Shown: positions 11,724-22,901 of the stretch, piece by piece
Numbering within the stretch: the first letter of the stretch is position 1
Layout: each line of letters begins with the position of its first letter
Origin: Gerris lacustris
Lineage: Eukaryota > Arthropoda > Insecta > Hemiptera > Gerridae
Reading direction: 5' to 3'
Assembly: GCA_951217055.1 (NCBI GenBank)
Contig: OX578285.1
Location: 49,912,024-49,976,023 of the forward strand
Length of the DNA: 64,000 bases
The notes under the pieces: model-generated
Seen by the model: the letters and a program-made list of their open reading frames with translations, nothing else
What the model was told of the DNA's origin: nothing
Database searches by the model: none
Position numbers and translations under genes: made by a program

Positions 11724-12030
11724 AACCTCCTACTTTTTTTTAGAAAAAACCTTCTACTTTTTTTAGAAATAACCCCCTACTTTTTTTAGAAAATCTCTCC
11801 TCTTTTTTTTAGAAAATCTCTCCTACTTTTTTTTTTAGAAAAAAACTCCTACTTTTTTTAGAAAAAACCTACTTTTTTTTAGAAAAAACCTCCTACTTTT
11901 TTTTAGAAATAACCCCCTACTTTTTTTTTAGAAAAAAACTCCTACTTTTTTTTTAGAAAAAACCTCCTACTTTTTTATAAAAAACCTCCTACTTTTTAAT
12001 AAAAATATCCTACTTTTCCTACTTTTTAAA
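11724..12030 (+). repeat. hAT 3' subterminal array, CCTCCTACTTTTTTTTAGAA units
   Basis: About fourteen imperfect 20-26 bp units, consensus CCTCCTACTTTTTTTTAGAA, run up to the 3' terminus on the same strand. They share their core with the 5' subterminal repeats. Confidence 0.9.
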
Positions 12031-12042
12031 CCTCAAAAACCA

Positions 12043-12054
12043 CTGGGACCCCTG
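12043..12054 (+). repeat. hAT 3' terminal inverted repeat
   Basis: CTGGGACCCCTG is the reverse complement of the 5' terminus apart from one base. Confidence 0.85.
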
Positions 12055-12061
12055 ATATTAA

Positions 12062-12460
12062 AATAGTACATTACGCGTCTAGTGCGGAAAGTAGCATTTT
12101 GAACCCGAGTGACAGCGAGGGTAGTAAAACCACACGAGCAAAGCAAAATGCAGTTTTCGCTCGAGTTGCGTACCGTACTTTATCTACGATTATTGGATTT
12201 TTAAAAATAAATACAGAAAAAACAGTTACTTTAATTAAACAAACAGCAAATTAGTTTTGTTAAATGTAAACAAACATGCTAATCGTGCGATAAGGTGAAG
12301 ATTTCTTCTTTATTTCCCCACTACTAGGGCGACAACAAAGAAGAATTATAAAACGCGCATGCGCAATGCATACATCTACGAAAATAATCACTTTCTACGC
12401 ATCTAAACAGAGATAAAATGTTTATATTTCGTATCAATCGTAGATGAAGAATAGTTATAT
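12062..12460 (-). mobile_element. Crypton-like non-autonomous repeat, copy A (internally deleted)
   Basis: Matches three other copies (36330-36905, 45885-46485, 53808-54330) over the outer parts: AATAGTACATTACGCG, the GACAGCGAGGGTAGTAAAAC block, GTTGCGTACCGTACTTTATC, GCGCATGCGC (12355-12364) and ATCACTTTCTACGCATCTAA. The middle part that holds coding remnants in the other copies is missing. The left edge lies next to the hAT insertion site. Confidence 0.75.
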
Positions 12461-13415
12461 TGTCGAAAACAACGAAATCTGATAACAAATATAAAGCAAG
12501 CTATCACATATGTTGCCTCTTAGATCTGTTATCACGTGATATAATTGTATAAAGAAACGATAAGCCAATCAGAAACTCCAGATTCTAGTTTTAGTTCTTA
12601 AATCTGCCACGTGAGTACTCTGTGTCAGCCGTGATAGAACACTCAACTATCTCTTCAGACGAGATTGTGAGATGGTTGATATTTCTATCGCGACAGATTC
12701 TATCACGTAGTCTACAAGCTGATATATAATGCAATAGTTGCTATCATGACTGCAACTACAGCTTCAACTATTACCGTGTAAAAGGAGCTTTATACTAAAT
12801 AGAAAATCACAAATTTATTCATCAAGTGATTTATTCACGTTTAGTACAACATAGAACATTTCTTAAGATAACAGACTGTCAGGTAAAAAGGTAGCATTGC
12901 CAAAAAACAACTGTTTTCTCTATGCACTTAACGACTTTGGAGTTTTAGTTTGGGCAGTATCTATATGAGAGGAGCCAGGATTCACAAGGATATTGAATCG
13001 AAAAACCATTTAATTAATTTTGTAAATAGAACACAAGAGAGACAGTTGGGGTTTATTTTTATACCGAGTTATAAATAAAGGGCGGAAGAGGAAATCGGAA
13101 TTGTTCGAAAACGGATTGCTAAAAAACATTTTACAGAATAAATTAGAGATAGAAGAGTCGTGATCGATTGACATCGGCAGTCGACGGCACAAGGTAAAGT
13201 ACAACTTAAATGGGAAAGTTATTATGACAAACGGGTTGGATAGGCCAGGCTTGTCGGCAGGTCTAAATTGAGAATATCTCCGGTGAGACGAGAAACAAAA
13301 TCACAGCAATACCGCAATTAGTTATAATTAAAATAATTGTATAGTTTATCCTATTGAATTGAGAATACATCCAGTATCCAGTGATAATGGAATATTAAGG
13401 TATGAAATAAGTAAG
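12461..13415. other. Unassigned sequence
   Basis: No gene or recognised repeat. Several partial palindromes of the TATCACGTGATA type occur at 12520-12720. Confidence 0.4.
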
Positions 13416-13498
13416 ACAGGTTAATCCATGATTATAAGGGACGTTTCGACCCTTATCAATTTTCATTTTTAGGATTTATATCAATAACAATTATTGAC

Positions 13499-13940
13499 TT
13501 TATTACTTTCTAATATAAAGAGAAAGCATTGTGATGGAGCAAAAATTCGATTTTGAAGGATTTACACGTTTTGAGGGCTCCTAAATCCAAAAAGGTGGTT
13601 CTAAAAAATACCTGTTATTTCTCGAAAACGGTTCCGATGATTTTGATTAAAAAATTCTAAAATGTAATCCATTTAAATACGAATCTAATGATATAAGTTG
13701 TTTTCCAGGGCAAAAATTTAGTACCTGATAAAATAGCTTTTAACGCGGACGGAGAAAGGCTGGGTACGATTACTCGCCAAGGAGAAGTTGTTGTTATAAT
13801 AAATTTTGATGAAATGTTAAATAATAATTAAATGTACATACGAAAACATGAAAACTAATAAATGGGAAACACTGGGCTAAGTAATTATAAACTCGTACCT
13901 ATATGAGAAAGTTTGTCTGAGTTGTCTCGCACCGATTTTC
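13499..13940 (+). mobile_element. SINE-like dispersed repeat, copy 1
   Basis: Shares TTACTTTCT.ATATAAAGAGA, CTCGAAAACGGTTCCGATGA, the AAATACGAATCTAATGATAT block, GCGGACGGAGA and the end TGAGAAAGTTTGTCTGAGTT with copies at 40186, 51101 (minus), 55646 and 58090. The T-arm-like GGGTACGATTACTCGCC is a decayed Pol III B box. Confidence 0.75.
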
Positions 13941-14062
13941 TTCTTACGTATTGTTTTAGTTACACTGCTTTAATTGTTAATGTTTACCTCAAAAATATTT
14001 GAAATTTGTGACAGACATAGTTTTATCTTGACTAAATTAAAGACACCACATTAATAAACAAA

Positions 14063-14098
14063 CTGATGATGACCTTAATATTGAGAAGGCTCGAAACG
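14063..14098 (+). ncRNA. Degenerate hammerhead-like motif
   Basis: CTGATGA (14063-14069) and GAAA (14093-14096) are present with an imperfect stem II (CCTT/AAGG with bulges). It is probably a decayed Penelope-type hammerhead. Confidence 0.35.
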
Positions 14099-14384
14099 CC
14101 TCTTTTAACCAAGGATTAATCATCACACAAAGTATCATCACTCATCGTTCATACATAATAAATATTAAAAGAAAGTGGTCGATAAAGGAAGAGTCTGTTT
14201 CGGAACCTGTTAAGGAGTAAATATATTGAAAAGTAGGTTGCGCTTCGTATTCAAAGTTAAAAAAAATTGTGTTTGGTAAATCGTTGTGAAGCTATAATTT
14301 AAATAATAATTTTCCGAATTAGATTTTATAGAAGTGTAATTTACATCTGAAATTTCATAGGAATTAGTGCATTAGGCGGAAGTC

Positions 14385-14640
14385 GTCTGCAGCTCTATTA
14401 TGTAGTAGTAGTAGCAGTAGTAGTAGTAAGGTCCTAGTAGAAGTACTAGAAGGGTAGGATGAACCACTTGTTGGAACCTAGCAATTAGGCCATCTCTTAG
14501 GCCCATTCTACTAGCCCCGTGGTAGAGAGTTCTTGGAGCATCTTGGCACGGGATCGAACCCACTACCTTGATTTGTCTCGATTCATTGATAGCTGGGCAA
14601 GTGCCTAGAGCACCTCGATCACGCTGGCTCCCCGAAGCAG
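14385..14640 (-). mobile_element. tRNA-derived SINE
   Basis: On the minus strand, GGGAGCCAGCGTGATCGAGG resembles a tRNA acceptor and D-arm with its A box. After about 60 bases GTGGGTTCGATCCCGTGCC matches a Pol III B box and T-arm. The unit ends in a trinucleotide tract (CTACTACTA-type). It is too long between the boxes to be an intact tRNA, so it is called a SINE rather than a tRNA gene. Confidence 0.65.
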
Positions 14641-15455
14641 ATCTGATATAATGCCAATATAAAGTCATGGATGCCCTTTACATATCGTTCAATCTCACAT
14701 AATTATTATTTACGTTGAAAACGTTTAAAGTTTTTCATTAAAACTTATCCGGGTAAAACACAATATAAGAAATTTTAATCGTGACTCAAAGAAACGTTAA
14801 ATCATTTCTAGGAGGCAATAACGTCAGAAAATTAATTTAAATCCGTATCACTACGATATTACTAAAAACTAGTTTAATAATCTCACTAAATTAAAGATCA
14901 CTCCTTGAGTCACTACAGCCCCGACTACCAAATTAATTTTGGTCCTGCCATTAAGCAAATATACGCCGAGCATGAAAACTTTTGAAAACGAAATTTCATC
15001 AACTCATCTGGTAGCTGGCAATTAAATAGTTCTCTGTATGAGAACAAAACTGCAATTTAAAGTTTCTAGACGATAAGTGAAAAGACAAATTAGATCTCGA
15101 AAAGCCTCTCTACCAATCAAGATGCTTGAAGCAACCATGACTATTGCAGACGTATTCTTTTTCAAATGCCAAAGAGAATAATTAAACATTTTGCTTGGAG
15201 CTATTGCAATATCCACACACTCGTAGGCCTAGGATTAATTTAACAAATAGGCAGGCCGTAATCTCTCGCGTTAATAGGTCATTTTTAGAGCGACAAAAAA
15301 ATAACCTAAAAATTAAATAGGTTTTTTTAAAAAAAAAAAAAATTACTTGCAAAAGAATGCTATTAGTAACATAGCCATTACAATGATTAATTAGCGTGGT
15401 GTATCGTGAGCGGAAAGGCTACCCAGTGGCAGTACTCCTACTCAAGAATTTTATA
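14641..15455. other. Unassigned AT-rich sequence
   Basis: No gene or repeat recognised. Confidence 0.4.
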
Positions 15456-15459
15456 TTAT

Positions 15460-16001
15460 TGTACCTCTTGGCTAACATCTCTTAAGCCGACGGGGAGGAC
15501 GGTCGAGAATATGGATGGAAGCGATGGATTCAACTAAAGGATTAGGATGATGATTTAGGTTTTCATGGAATTTTTTGTAGCGGGAAGAAGCGAGGTCTTG
15601 TACAAAGAGAATTTTGAGGTCGTTGTGGATGGTGAGATCGGAAACGTATGCAGGAGAGTTGGTGATTTTTCGAAGGTTCTTTGATAGAAGGGATTGGATC
15701 CTATAAGAATTTGAGCGCTTGGTGCTACTCCAAAGCTCAATTCCATAGGTCCAAATAGGTTTGCGTATTGGATTGTATAGATAAGGAAATTATTAGAAAG
15801 GGATAGGTGGGATCTTTGGCCGAGGAGTAAAGAGAGTTTGTACCGTCTGTTAGTGTCAGTACGTTTAGTTTTGGTGTGCAGAGCCCAATTCAATCGTCGG
15901 TCAAGATGCAGACCTAGGTATCTTACAGAAGAGGATTGAGGGATGACTGGAGGACAAGTTAGATACCTGAGAGTAAAGTACGTGAACACTTTTTTGGTCA
16001 T
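15460..16001 (-). pseudogene. Jockey-like non-LTR retrotransposon reverse transcriptase fragment
   Basis: The longest open stretch encodes 148 residues containing VRYLGLHLDRRLNW, a KRTDTNRRYKLSLLLGQ segment and SLSNNFLIYTIQYANLF. These match in order the conserved post-catalytic region of Jockey-clade reverse transcriptases (YLG-LD-LW, then the LLGR-SLL-KLLLYK-Y region). The catalytic YADD part is absent upstream. The frame breaks near 15560, although translated similarity to the usual C-terminal end seems to continue towards 15460. It is a 5'-truncated, non-functional copy. Confidence 0.75.
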
Positions 16002-17095
16002 TTATTTATCCTACTGTTTACGCCAGTCTGACTTTCCAGTTTGTAATATTGTTTATTCTTTGTTATGATTTCGATAAGGTCCATAGGGCGCTGCGATAGC
16101 GTCAAATCGGCCATTCCGTAGTCAGTTGGTCTCGTCACTTGGTAGAGGTCAGACTGTCCGTGGTAGCGAAGTGTTGCCCGCCGTTTCCAACTCGTAATAA
16201 CAAGTTTCCTTTTTTATAGTTTCATCTCTGGAAGTTAACTTTTCTTTCATTTCATTAGTTTCTGTTGAAGTGCGTTTATATTCCCTTTATGCGAACATAG
16301 ACCCGTTATCACGATCGTTCGATCGTACTACGCGCGACTTCGTATACGCCCGGTTCGGATAAACGGCAACCCTGGATACGCGGATACCGAAGACGTCGGG
16401 GGCCCCCTACACCATCGACACACATCATCCGCCGAGTATAGACACCGCGACAACCTTACTTGATAGAGGTAAGCCCTAAAACTTAACGTTCACACTAGGG
16501 TTCGCGTGAAGTGGCGCGAACATCTACATTTCCTAAACCAAGATTCAAGGAGATTAAGGTGGTTTTAAATGTTGGTGGATACTATATTAGGATCAGAGGA
16601 TGTTAAAAATTAAATAGTAAAAAAAAAACAAAAACAATAATTGACTATTTGTTAATCTATAAAAAAAAAAAGTTGCTTACACTCAATGAACGAGTGCTAA
16701 CAAATTAACTAGCATGGAAGAATATTATAACATTTTTCATCCATGGAAATGTACATGGGGAAAAATTGTATCACCAGTAAAGGCATCCAATTAGTTTCTA
16801 AATTAATAATATAATATTAGCTTCGTGGAATAAGCTATTTCGTTAAAGAGGCATCGAGAAGGCCATTAATTCCTGAAGCAGCCTAAATGTTTTATTAAAA
16901 CATTAAGGAAAATGTTTCAGTGTTTTTTAACAACGACATAACACTAAATGAACCATCAACACGAAGGCATTGATAAGTGGAGCATGCAAACCAAGTTAAA
17001 AATTAGGATGCTCAATGATCCGGGAGACCTAGTGCTGTAGGCTGGCCAAGTCATTAGGGACCTGCAAGATCCAACTAGTTCAACGTGCATTCCCA
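16002..17095. other. Unassigned; GC-richer patch at 16080-16500
   Basis: 16080-16500 is clearly less AT-rich and contains CpG-rich stretches (ACGATCGTTCGATCGTACTA). It may be the flank of an element or unique DNA. No reading frame is supported. Confidence 0.35.
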
Positions 17096-17099
17096 TGGA

Positions 17100-17198
17100 A
17101 GGCTTGGTCAGTTTAAAGGCCCCGGAAAAGGTGGTAGAACACTTTAACATAGTGACGATTTTTGTGACCGAAGCCTGAGTTTTGTTTGTTTCTGTGTA
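17100..17198 (+). mobile_element. Penelope-like 3' end fragment
   Basis: GTGACGATTTTTGTGACCGA and GAGTTTTGTTTGTTTCTGTG match (inverted) the element end at 29035-29095. It is followed directly by (TA)n. The hammerhead part is decayed. Confidence 0.55.
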
Positions 17199-17364
<166 letters not shown>

Positions 17365-19032
17365 GGCCCCCATACACGGTCAAACATTTTGCGCAAACCT
17401 AATGTTTGCGCAAACAGAGGCCATACACGTCAAACATTATAATGTTTGCGCAAACATTGATATTAATATACACGTTTCGGGATTATGAAAACCTCAGTTT
17501 ATTTTGTGAAATTCTTGGAACAATATGTCTGACTTGGATGCTGCTTGTGCCCAGTTCAGGCAATTCACGATAAACGGCGATTAATTCACGCCAGAATTCT
17601 CTGTATTTAACATTTGTTATGCCCATGATAATAATCTACACATTATAAACGGAACATAGGTCGAGAATGAAGCCCAGATAATAAATGCATCACCGGTCAT
17701 ACGATATATGAATAATTAGAAGAAACCGGCGGGGAATAAAGAGCGGGAACCAATGAAAAGTCCTGATTTCTAGCGCGAATAGTTAAAGCCCTTCCTTCCC
17801 ACTTTTGGAGAGCGGGCATTTCTTCCAGAAGGAGAAACTGGCGGGAAATATATAGCGGGAACCAATTGAAACTTCCCCTCTGAACATTTCTTTCTCTCTC
17901 CATGAGCAGCAGGCGGGGAAAAAATGATAATAATAATAATGTTACTCAATATTATTAATAAACGGTGCAAAACAATTTTCACTTTTCCGAGGTTTTTTTT
18001 TAAATTATATACTTTTACTGTATTAGCAAGTACACATATAAATAAACATATAAATACACATATAAATATGTAGTAGTAGTAGACAAATAAAATTAACTTC
18101 TAAATGAAGATCCTGTCCGTAGCAGTTACTTGTATACAGTTGTCACATTGCTGTGGGGACATTAAATTGTAAATATAAATGTTATAAAATTAGTTTGCTT
18201 GTTACAAAAATAATAAAATGAAATATGTAATTTAACTGGCCATTTTTTAATCGACCATGGATTCGGTCCCAAGGCAGCCAGTTAATAGGGCTAGTTAAAA
18301 AAAAAGTATCTGCATTTAAATCCATCATATCCCATTTAATTAAGTTATTTTTAAACATATTTAAAAAAAATTTCAATAGGTGGTTAGTTTTTGATTTCAC
18401 CAAAATCGGATTTATTTTCATCAATATCTTGAAAATAAAATCTCGGGAAAAATATTTATACTATTCGATCCGTATTTAAATGGACTACATTGAAACATTT
18501 TTTAGAATCAAAATTGTCTGAACCGTTCTCAATAAAATATTTTTTTTTAGGTTTTTTCATGGTGTTTAGGGGTGGTGCTCCAGAGCTAAAGTTAATTTCT
18601 CGATTTTTCTGTGGGATATAATTTTTATGAGTAGTATTCTGAGTAGGTATTCCAAATTTAATCCTAATCGGTTCAATCGAATTTCCGGGCTATTACTATA
18701 CTTTCTCTTTACAATAATATATACTGATGCATATATGAGAAAGTAAAGAATAAATAATCTCCATTCTAGACGGGATTCGAACAGGATTACCTTGAAACAT
18801 TTTCGAACACTGTCTACAAAAAAGGCTATGAACGTTCAAACAGCGGTGTTTCCGCAAAAAATTTCGAACACGACCGATGCGCAAACACTCGAACAGCCCT
18901 ATACACCATCAAAATGTTTGCGCAAAACTTTCAGTCTCGACTGATTGTCTTCAAAATGTTTGCGCAAACAGTCAATCAGCCCCATACACGGTCAAAATGT
19001 TTGCGCAAACATTTTGATCGTGTATGGGGGCC
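17365..19032. mobile_element. Non-autonomous DNA transposon with TTAA-type site, about 1.67 kb
   Basis: The left terminus GGCCCCCATACACGGTCAAA is mirrored by TCGTGTATGGGGGCC at the right end, which is followed by TTAA. The palindrome GTTTGCGCAAAC recurs just inside both ends (17404, 17444, 18958, 18999, with a variant at 18915), giving nested subterminal repeats. A third terminus at 45089 is also preceded by TTAA. TTAA sites point to the piggyBac or Kolobok groups; which one cannot be decided without a transposase. The left TTAA is missing because (TA)n abuts the end. No transposase frame is inside. Confidence 0.8.
18425..18725 (-). mobile_element. Decayed SINE-like repeat, copy 6
   Basis: TATTTAAATGGACTACATTG, AACCGTTCTCAATAAAATAT and TTCTCGATTTTTCTGTGGGA align with the minus-strand copy at 51101-51600. 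It is nested in the TTAA element. Confidence 0.55.
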
Positions 19033-19084
19033 TTAAGGATACTTGGATGTCGGATGAACGGAATATGTACAAATTGCAACAATA

Positions 19085-19506
19085 GGTTTGTTCCAACCCC
19101 CCTATTTTTATCGCCCTTTGTATCGTCCCGCGGATCATTCGGGAATCGTTTAGGAGTGGTTTTATACGCATGCGCTAACATTGTACTGTAATAAAATCAT
19201 GCCAAGTTGGAACGGGGTGAGGACTACAATTCGCACCGTATTAAAAACATTCAAGGAAACCTAACAGTTAGAGAACCTTCCTGTTGACATGTGTGACGAT
19301 TGACATAACTGCGCATTTCATACAAATTAGTACTTGGATTTGTCAGAGGATCGTTTGGACGATCCCTGCAAACAATACCTGCGCGGGTTGGAACAGTTTG
19401 GAGGACGGTATGAAACACTGTCACAAGTCGGGTTGGTACGGCTTTTATCCATTGCGCATGCCCGTAACGATCCCACGGAAGGCAAACTGCTTGGTTGGAA
19501 CAAACC
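19085..19506. mobile_element. Tc1/mariner-type MITE with TA duplication
   Basis: Perfect 14-bp terminal inverted repeats (GGTTTGTTCCAACC at 19085-19098, GGTTGGAACAAACC at 19493-19506) are flanked by TA on both sides (19083-19084 and 19507-19508). Internal GTTGGAAC motifs repeat near the ends. The element is 422 bp with no coding capacity. Confidence 0.75.
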
Positions 19507-19508
19507 TA

Positions 19509-21090
19509 AAATTAAAAGAAATTCTTTATAATATTAAAGACACAAGTGATACACATGTCAAACAAAATTTGGTACTATTTTAAAAAAAGCGCAATAAATG
19601 TAGTATCTCTAGGTTAATATAAAATTCTTAAGTACGATTGACGTACCTTTGCTCACTGAAAAGAACAAAAAAGTGGACGGATGGCCGAGATAAGAGATAG
19701 CAAGTGTTGAGAAGAAGGAGGTGCAAGCACTTGAGATTCTCCCACTTCCTTTTCACTTGGCTTCTCACTTTTACAACCTTATTTCTTTTGCAACTCTTCT
19801 TCAAAGCAATTCGCAACTTAAGTGAACTAGAGTAAAGGGCACCGTCCAAGTACTTGATTTCAAAGATGTGATAACATAGACGAGATCCAAGGTGCTTTCC
19901 TCTTGGCAATTAACTTTTAAAAACACCGTAGTTAATATTAACAAGCAAAAAAAAAGAAAAAAGAAAGAATATTTCACGCTTTTCACGTGACATTTAAACA
20001 AAGAAAAACAAATTTTATTTACTTTCATTACTAAATAAAACTCTGAGAAATAAAAATTGTTAACAAATAATTAAAAACGTATAAAATATTTCTTTTTCAA
20101 AATTAGTTGCTTTTTTGCCAATTAACTGGTAAATTTTCCCTCTGATAATTATTCACTGCATATGACAAATAAAAGTTTTAATAAAAGTATAGTTATAATA
20201 TAAAGGCCGAAACGATCTAAAAGGATTTGGGGCATAAAAATCTTAAAAATAAAAAATGATCACGGTCAAAATAATTTAATTTATCCAGATAAAATGGACA
20301 ACAAACAAAATAGAAAAAAAATCCCATCATAATTGGAGGGGAAATCAAGAAGCAAAATATAAAGTAAATCCCAAATTATCACTCTTTATTCTACAATATA
20401 GTAAGTGAAACTAGGAGTTATTATATAGAAATTATACACTAACCAGCCATAAAACAGATGGCTCCAAACTTTTTAGCCTAAGGGCCACAATAACTCTTCC
20501 CCATTAAGTCCCAAGGGCCAAGTCCTAACTAGCTCATTACCAACGTACTACAGTATATTGGTCAGAACAACCGTTTTGAATTACGCACAAATATTCGTAT
20601 TGGGAAAAGCAGTTTGGCGCAGAGTGCGGGGATGGACGCTTCGTACGTTTATTTTATTATAATTCCGCGAGTTTATTGAAGAGATTAGAGAAAATGACTT
20701 AGCATATTGTATTGCGTAAAGCTGGCTTAGCAGAGGAAAAGTTCTAACACGATTTTTTGAGTTTCGAGCAATAATCAAATTTTCTGTTGAACAATTGTCA
20801 GTGGAAAGTTACAGCTACATAAATCTTTTTAATTATAATTATAATGTTTAATTTCAATAAGTGCATTTTAGGATAAATCGCATACCATCAATTACAGTTA
20901 AACTGTTCAATTTTATTAGCCAGTTATTGTGTTCCTTAATTGGTCGTTAACTAAAAACATTTTAATACCACGAGTACTAAAAAAAAAAAAAACTCTTCCG
21001 AAGTCGATATTTGCTATTCTTTTATTATTCTTTATTTTATTATTCCCCTGTTTTCTTAGGAAACTAATAAAGCTTAAAATTACGATGACG
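19509..21090. other. Unassigned AT-rich sequence
   Basis: No supported gene. 20455-20530 (CCAAACTTTTTAGCCTAAGG, AGGGCCACAATAACTC) resembles a decayed hAT-type terminus. Confidence 0.35.
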
Positions 21091-21093
21091 GGG

Positions 21094-21495
21094 GGTTAGA
21101 CAGGGAAAGCTAGACAGGGAAAGCTAGATAGGGAAAGCTAGACAGGAAAAGCTAGATAGGGAAAGCTAGACAGGGAAAGCTAGATAGGGAAAGCTAGATA
21201 GGGAAAGCTAGATAGGGAAAGCTAGATAGGGAAAGCTAGACAGGGAAAGCTAGATAGGGAAAGCTAGATAGGGAAAGCTAGACAGGGAAAGCTAGACAGG
21301 GAAAGCTAGACAGGGAAAGCTAGACAGGGAAAGCTAGACAGGGAAGCTAGAAAGGGAAAGCTAGACAGGGAAAGCTAGATAGGGAAAGCTAGGCAGGGAA
21401 AGCTAGGCAGGGAAAGCTAGATAGGGAAAGATAGATAGGGAAAGCTAGATAGGGAAAGCTAGACAGGGAAAGCTAGACAGGGAAAGCTAGACAAG
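21094..21495 (+). repeat. 14-bp minisatellite, about 29 units
   Basis: Unit GGGAAAGCTAGACA, alternating with GGGAAAGCTAGATA. One 13-bp unit and a few point variants occur. Confidence 0.97.
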
Positions 21496-22901
21496 GCCAT
21501 GTAATATTCTGTTAAAGACACCCCGGGTAAGCACCCGACTATATAGATGTCCAACGCCAATCGTCTGCTTGGAATCTTATGTATGACATTGGAATGGGAA
21601 GGACGACCTTGCTCAAGGTATGGCAGGATAATATTGACGGATTCATTAGAATAAGTTTGTTTACTCCAGTACTTCATTAACTATTCCTACCCCCTGAGTA
21701 TGCACGAAGCGAAATCGTCACGATGCGGCTTATTATTTTTAAAGATGCACAGTAAGAATCTGTAGGAGGAATACGGTCCGTCCCATTGATCCGTCAAACT
21801 TTTCCGGACCGGCCGTAGAAACTACGTATGCGAGAGGGAAGGACCTGGAGGGGTCGTGTCGCGACGGCAGTGAAGTTTTATTCGTTTCTAAGTCACTCCA
21901 CTTCTACGGTGTTAGAAACGCCCTCTGCCAAGCGAAACGACCGAATAAAAACAGACGAGGGGGTCGCTTTTATTGCTTGCGAGCTAGCTAGGAGGGGGTG
22001 CCACCGACCACAGAGAAATTCCATCTTTCACAACGACCGTCTCTACAAAGTATACCCGGACTTAAAAACGATTACGGTTGGAAAAATAATGGAGTTAATT
22101 AAAAGAAGAAAAGAAAAACTCTTTAAAACATAAAAAAGGGAGAAAGTAAAAAGTCGAGGTTACTCACAGTCTCCGCGCATTTACCAATCCTGCTTCAATT
22201 TAAATATAGCTTAACATTTAACCGTACTCTTAAGCATTCAGTATCGCTCCAAACTTAATATTACACAGAGAGAAAATATATTCCTCTGACCCAATATTTA
22301 TTTATTAAACGAGAAATTAATTTGTTTTTATTTTCATTAAGGGGAAATTCACGCACAACTGAAAATAGTAAACCGCAAAAAGAAATCAGGTTTCTCAAAT
22401 ACTTGGAACTTCAGCAGAATTCAAAACAAACGTTGCGAACAATGAGGTATAGCCGGGGGTTAGTGGACTGTATGTGTTTGAAAAAGAACACTTTTATGAA
22501 GTTGACTGATGTATTTTTAAAAGTAAAAATAAAATGTAGTTATTAAATAATGCAAAACGGCACAAACGTATGAACGTCAATCTAGTTACGAGTCGACTGC
22601 GTCGTCTTGGCGACATTACTCAGACATCCGTGATTGCACTGCCCACTAATGCTGGTAGGTTAATAGTACATCGGTCGACCTTTAGTACCTTAGTACCTGC
22701 TAGAAATAAAACTAAATGATACGTCGACTTCTTCAAACAAAATAATAATAACACGCTAATCTATAAAATAAAATAATAATCGCTTCTTTAAAGAATAAAA
22801 CATTTAAATGACAAGAACAGAGAAGATGTAAAACGTTGTAAAACACAGGGAACCTCACCTGCGTTATTAATTAATATAGTTTATTTTTGTAAAATGATTT
22901 T
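21496..22901. other. Unassigned; GC-richer patch at 21750-22030
   Basis: No gene recognised. An open frame of 101 codons at 21828-22133 lies in the GC-richer patch but shows no recognisable domain and no splice signals were identified. Confidence 0.35.

Larger units (their letters stand above)
1743..12054 (+). mobile_element. Apparently complete 10.3 kb hAT-superfamily DNA transposon
   Basis: The 5' end is CAGGGATCCCAG (1743-1754). The 3' end is CTGGGACCCCTG (12043-12054), the inverted repeat of the first with 11 of 12 bases matching. CAGGG-type ends are usual for hAT elements. Inside are an intact hAT transposase, poly(A) signals, related CCTCCTACTTTT subterminal repeats at both ends and a very long minisatellite. 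ATATTA directly borders both termini (1737-1742 and 12055-12060). This could be the target duplication, although hAT elements normally make 8 bp and the two flanking 8-mers do not match fully. The left flank is (TA)n, which may have obscured the duplication. At 10.3 kb the element is much longer than the usual 2-5 kb, mostly because of the minisatellite and AT-rich filler. Confidence 0.85.
13416..14130. mobile_element. Penelope-like remnant split by a SINE-like insertion
   Basis: The left edge on the minus strand (AAGGGTCGAAACGTCCCTTA, about 13437-13456) and the right edge on the plus strand (CTCGAAACGCCTCTTTTAAC, about 14091-14110) are inverted relatives. Both carry the CGAAACG end of a hammerhead-like motif typical of Penelope-like retroelements. 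A SINE-like repeat (13499-13940) lies between. No reverse transcriptase reading frame remains. Confidence 0.5.

Noticed and set aside
14540..14640. A tRNA gene
   Set aside because: The distance between A-like and B-like boxes and the missing acceptor pairing do not fit a tRNA; a SINE explains it better.
14372..14668. 98-codon minus-strand frame
   Set aside because: It overlaps a tRNA-derived SINE with A and B boxes and a trinucleotide tail.
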